DNA of 64,000 bases from Brucella gallinifaecis (GTDB lineage Bacteria; Pseudomonadota; Alphaproteobacteria; Rhizobiales; Rhizobiaceae): positions 167,442 to 231,441 of the forward strand of contig NZ_ML636805.1 of NCBI RefSeq assembly GCF_006476605.1, written 5' to 3'. Numbering within the stretch: the first letter of the stretch is position 1; every line of letters begins with the position of its first letter. The notes beneath the pieces were generated by a model that saw only the letters and a list, made by a program, of their open reading frames with translations, had not been told where the DNA came from and did not search any database. The translations under genes and the position numbers were made by a program. Shown here piece after piece: positions 62,680 through 64,000 of the stretch.

Positions 62680-63812
62680 CTATTTCAGAAATCCCTTACG
62701 CACGCGCTCGCCCAAACTCCTCAAAGCTGTCAGCACGCGTTCATTCAGGTCTTCATAGGCCACAAACGTCTGACTTACTCCCATAGCTATTCTCTTCTTC
62801 GCCGGTAACTTCAAACCTCTATTATGCATATCCGGCAAAGATTGCTTTCGAATGATTTTTTGCGTTTCCGTTACAGCATCGTCCATTGCCTTTAACCCGA
62901 TGCCACCTGTCTTTCGAAACTTAGCTATCCTCTGCCTGTCTCTAGCGACTGCAACTGCTTGTCGCCACCTTGTTTTATGAACCACTTTTCCGGATACTGT
63001 TGGAAGAACAAAATCAAAGTATCGTGCTTGAAGGCGCGTGAAGTTCAATTCAGTAAGTTCCTGAAAATACATGGGGCATATTTCCGATAATGCATCTCCG
63101 GTAAGTGTGACTTCTACGCGTGCACGTTTGTCTTTCTCAGCCAGTGCCTTGAATGTCCCGGTATCTCGGTTTTGCGTATCTATCGTTTTATCCATAATAC
63201 GCCAGCGGACGTCGGCTTTTATGTCGCCGATATTAATTGTAGCATCTGAATAGGGCGCATGATCCCATTCTGTCTCAATCAGCAACCGTCTGTTTGCGCC
63301 TTCACTGAAGTTTGGATTTCCGGCTAATAACCGTTGATAGTGGCCTCGACCGGTCCCCCACACTGATCTCGGTCTATCACGGTGATCGGTTATTACGTCC
63401 CGCTTAAACAGAATATGATTGGCCAATACGCGCACCATCTTTGCGCGTTCATACTCTCCCAGTGTTTTGGCATAGAAATCGACGCTTATCTCTATCCCGC
63501 AAATTAATGGGTCGAGTCCTAAGCCGTATTTCGCTTTAATGAGTTTAAATATTACTAGCAGAGATTTAATATCCGGCTCTTGGAAGCGTATTACAAACTT
63601 TTCATCCGGATCATTAGCTTGAGCTCGTCCAAGCGAGTTGAATGGCCGAGCAGGATCAAATCGATCATTTTTTGTTCGTCGCGAACTAGAACCTTATTTT
63701 TTGCATGATGCTTTTGGTTGCCGTTTTTGGGATCACTAAGCACATAATAGCCATTTTGCATAGCTAGATACTGTTTGCTTCCGGTGAACGGATCAAGGCG
63801 ATATAGGCGCAT
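62680..63812 (-). pseudogene. Frameshifted gene of unknown family (possible phage/plasmid replication-initiator-like)
   Basis: Two overlapping minus-strand frames fit one protein of about 370 residues. Frame A starts at ATG 63812 (MRLYRLDPFTGSKQYLAMQN...) and runs to a stop at 63591. Frame B is open from a TAA at about 63684 down to 62680, with no ATG/GTG/TTG before 63438, yet it reads as protein-like upstream of it (FNSLGRAQANDPDEKFVIRF, LGLDPLICGIEISVDFYAK). A -1 shift near the A6 run around 63690 would join them. The segment IEISVDFY recalls phage/plasmid Rep (gene II/X) proteins, but I have no other support. Either a pseudogene, a sequencing slip or a programmed shift. Confidence 0.5.
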
Positions 63813-63887
63813 CGTTTCTCTTTACTGTAATTTTTTAAAATAATCATGTCTCACATTTACGAATACGATGTCCATATTCAAAATTTA

Positions 63888-63924
63888 GAGCCTGAATCAT
63901 AATGAACGTAACGATATCAGGCTC
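63888..63924. repeat. Right terminal region of an IS element (subterminal inverted repeat)
   Basis: GAGCCTGA (63888-63895) and TCAGGCTC (63917-63924) are inverted repeats; the second overlaps the transposase stop codon. The first probably marks the end of the IS, preceded by TTTA. The other IS end is outside the window. Confidence 0.5.
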
Positions 63925-64000
63925 TTGCAATCCTTCTCGTTAGGAAGCGGATATTTGCGATGTAGATCCAGGCTTCAGAGGAAGCGATGGTTTTCTCGAA
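63917..64000 (-). CDS. IS5-family transposase, C-terminal fragment (runs off the right edge)
   Basis: The 27 visible residues FEKTIASSEAWIYIANIRFL then TRRIARA match the conserved C-terminus of IS5-type (IS427/IS1031-like) DDE transposases of rhizobia. The stop is at 63917-63919. The catalytic DDE residues lie beyond the window. The element is inserted next to the frameshifted gene and may belong to the island. Confidence 0.75.
   Translation of the reverse strand, partial: FEKTIASSEAWIYIANIRFLTRRIARA

Overview
The window comes from the chromosome of an alphaproteobacterium of the order Rhizobiales, most likely family Brucellaceae (Brucella/Ochrobactrum/Pseudochrobactrum group). The evidence is the gene set and order (aroQ-accB-accC-aat; an isoaspartyl-methyltransferase-like gene followed by a BepC-type TolC; popZ next to valS; a suf operon with a candidate Irr box) and scattered GAAAA-CCGG-TTTTC palindromic repeats typical of Rhizobiales. 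G+C looks near 50 % by eye, lower than I would expect for Brucella itself. I cannot name the species.

Layout. 0-5.1 kb (minus strand): fatty-acid synthesis initiation (accB, accC) with aroQ and the 5' end of aat, preceded by a DsbA-like thiol oxidoreductase and a BepA-like M48 protease with TPRs. 5.3-15.3 kb: a class I aminotransferase, RNase E (minus) with a leader over 500 nt, then the cell-wall genes for an AmiC-type amidase and PBP1a, then prfB with its programmed +1 frameshift. 15.3-23.3 kb: a cluster of palindromic repeats, bcp, a giant AsmA/YhdP-like envelope protein, tyrS, anmK and a small hydrolase. 23.5-30.3 kb: the iron-sulfur assembly operon (cysteine desulfurase, sufB, sufC, sufD, sufS, sufT), with a candidate Irr box before sufB and a terminator-like hairpin between sufD and sufS. 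30.4-35 kb: a glycosyltransferase, tRNA-Thr(TGU), nadK, a DEAD-box helicase, a TfoX-N protein and sufA, which is separated from its operon and inverted. 35-44 kb: a secreted protein, a small CxxC heavy-metal-binding protein, a methyltransferase-like gene, bepC, popZ, valS and a FadL-type porin with a palindromic operator candidate. 44-47.7 kb: a 3-hydroxyisobutyrate-dehydrogenase-type enzyme and a polar amino-acid ABC transporter (binding protein plus two permeases, no ATPase nearby). 48-51.3 kb: molybdenum cofactor genes moaA, mobA and mobB, with a DMT permease between them. 51.4-60.5 kb: a DUF971 protein, class I fumarase, an L,D-transpeptidase, a domain-permuted lipoate ligase, an ABC-F ATPase, an acetoin/diacetyl reductase and a MetQ-like binding protein.

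60.6-64 kb is accessory DNA. A tRNA-Arg(CCG) gene is cut in the anticodon arm. It is followed by a small divergent ORF, a tyrosine recombinase, a 0.6 kb spacer with no gene, a frameshifted protein of unknown family and the C-terminal end of an IS5-type transposase at the window edge. This looks like the left end of an integrative element whose other end lies outside the window.

Most of the window is ordinary core chromosome. I see no convincing new multi-gene system. The points most worth a second look are the split tRNA with its element, the palindromic repeat nested inside a terminator after the FadL gene, the repeat cluster after prfB, the candidate iron control and internal attenuation of suf, and the dyad before the FadL gene. 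No CRISPR array, rRNA gene or replication origin was found.
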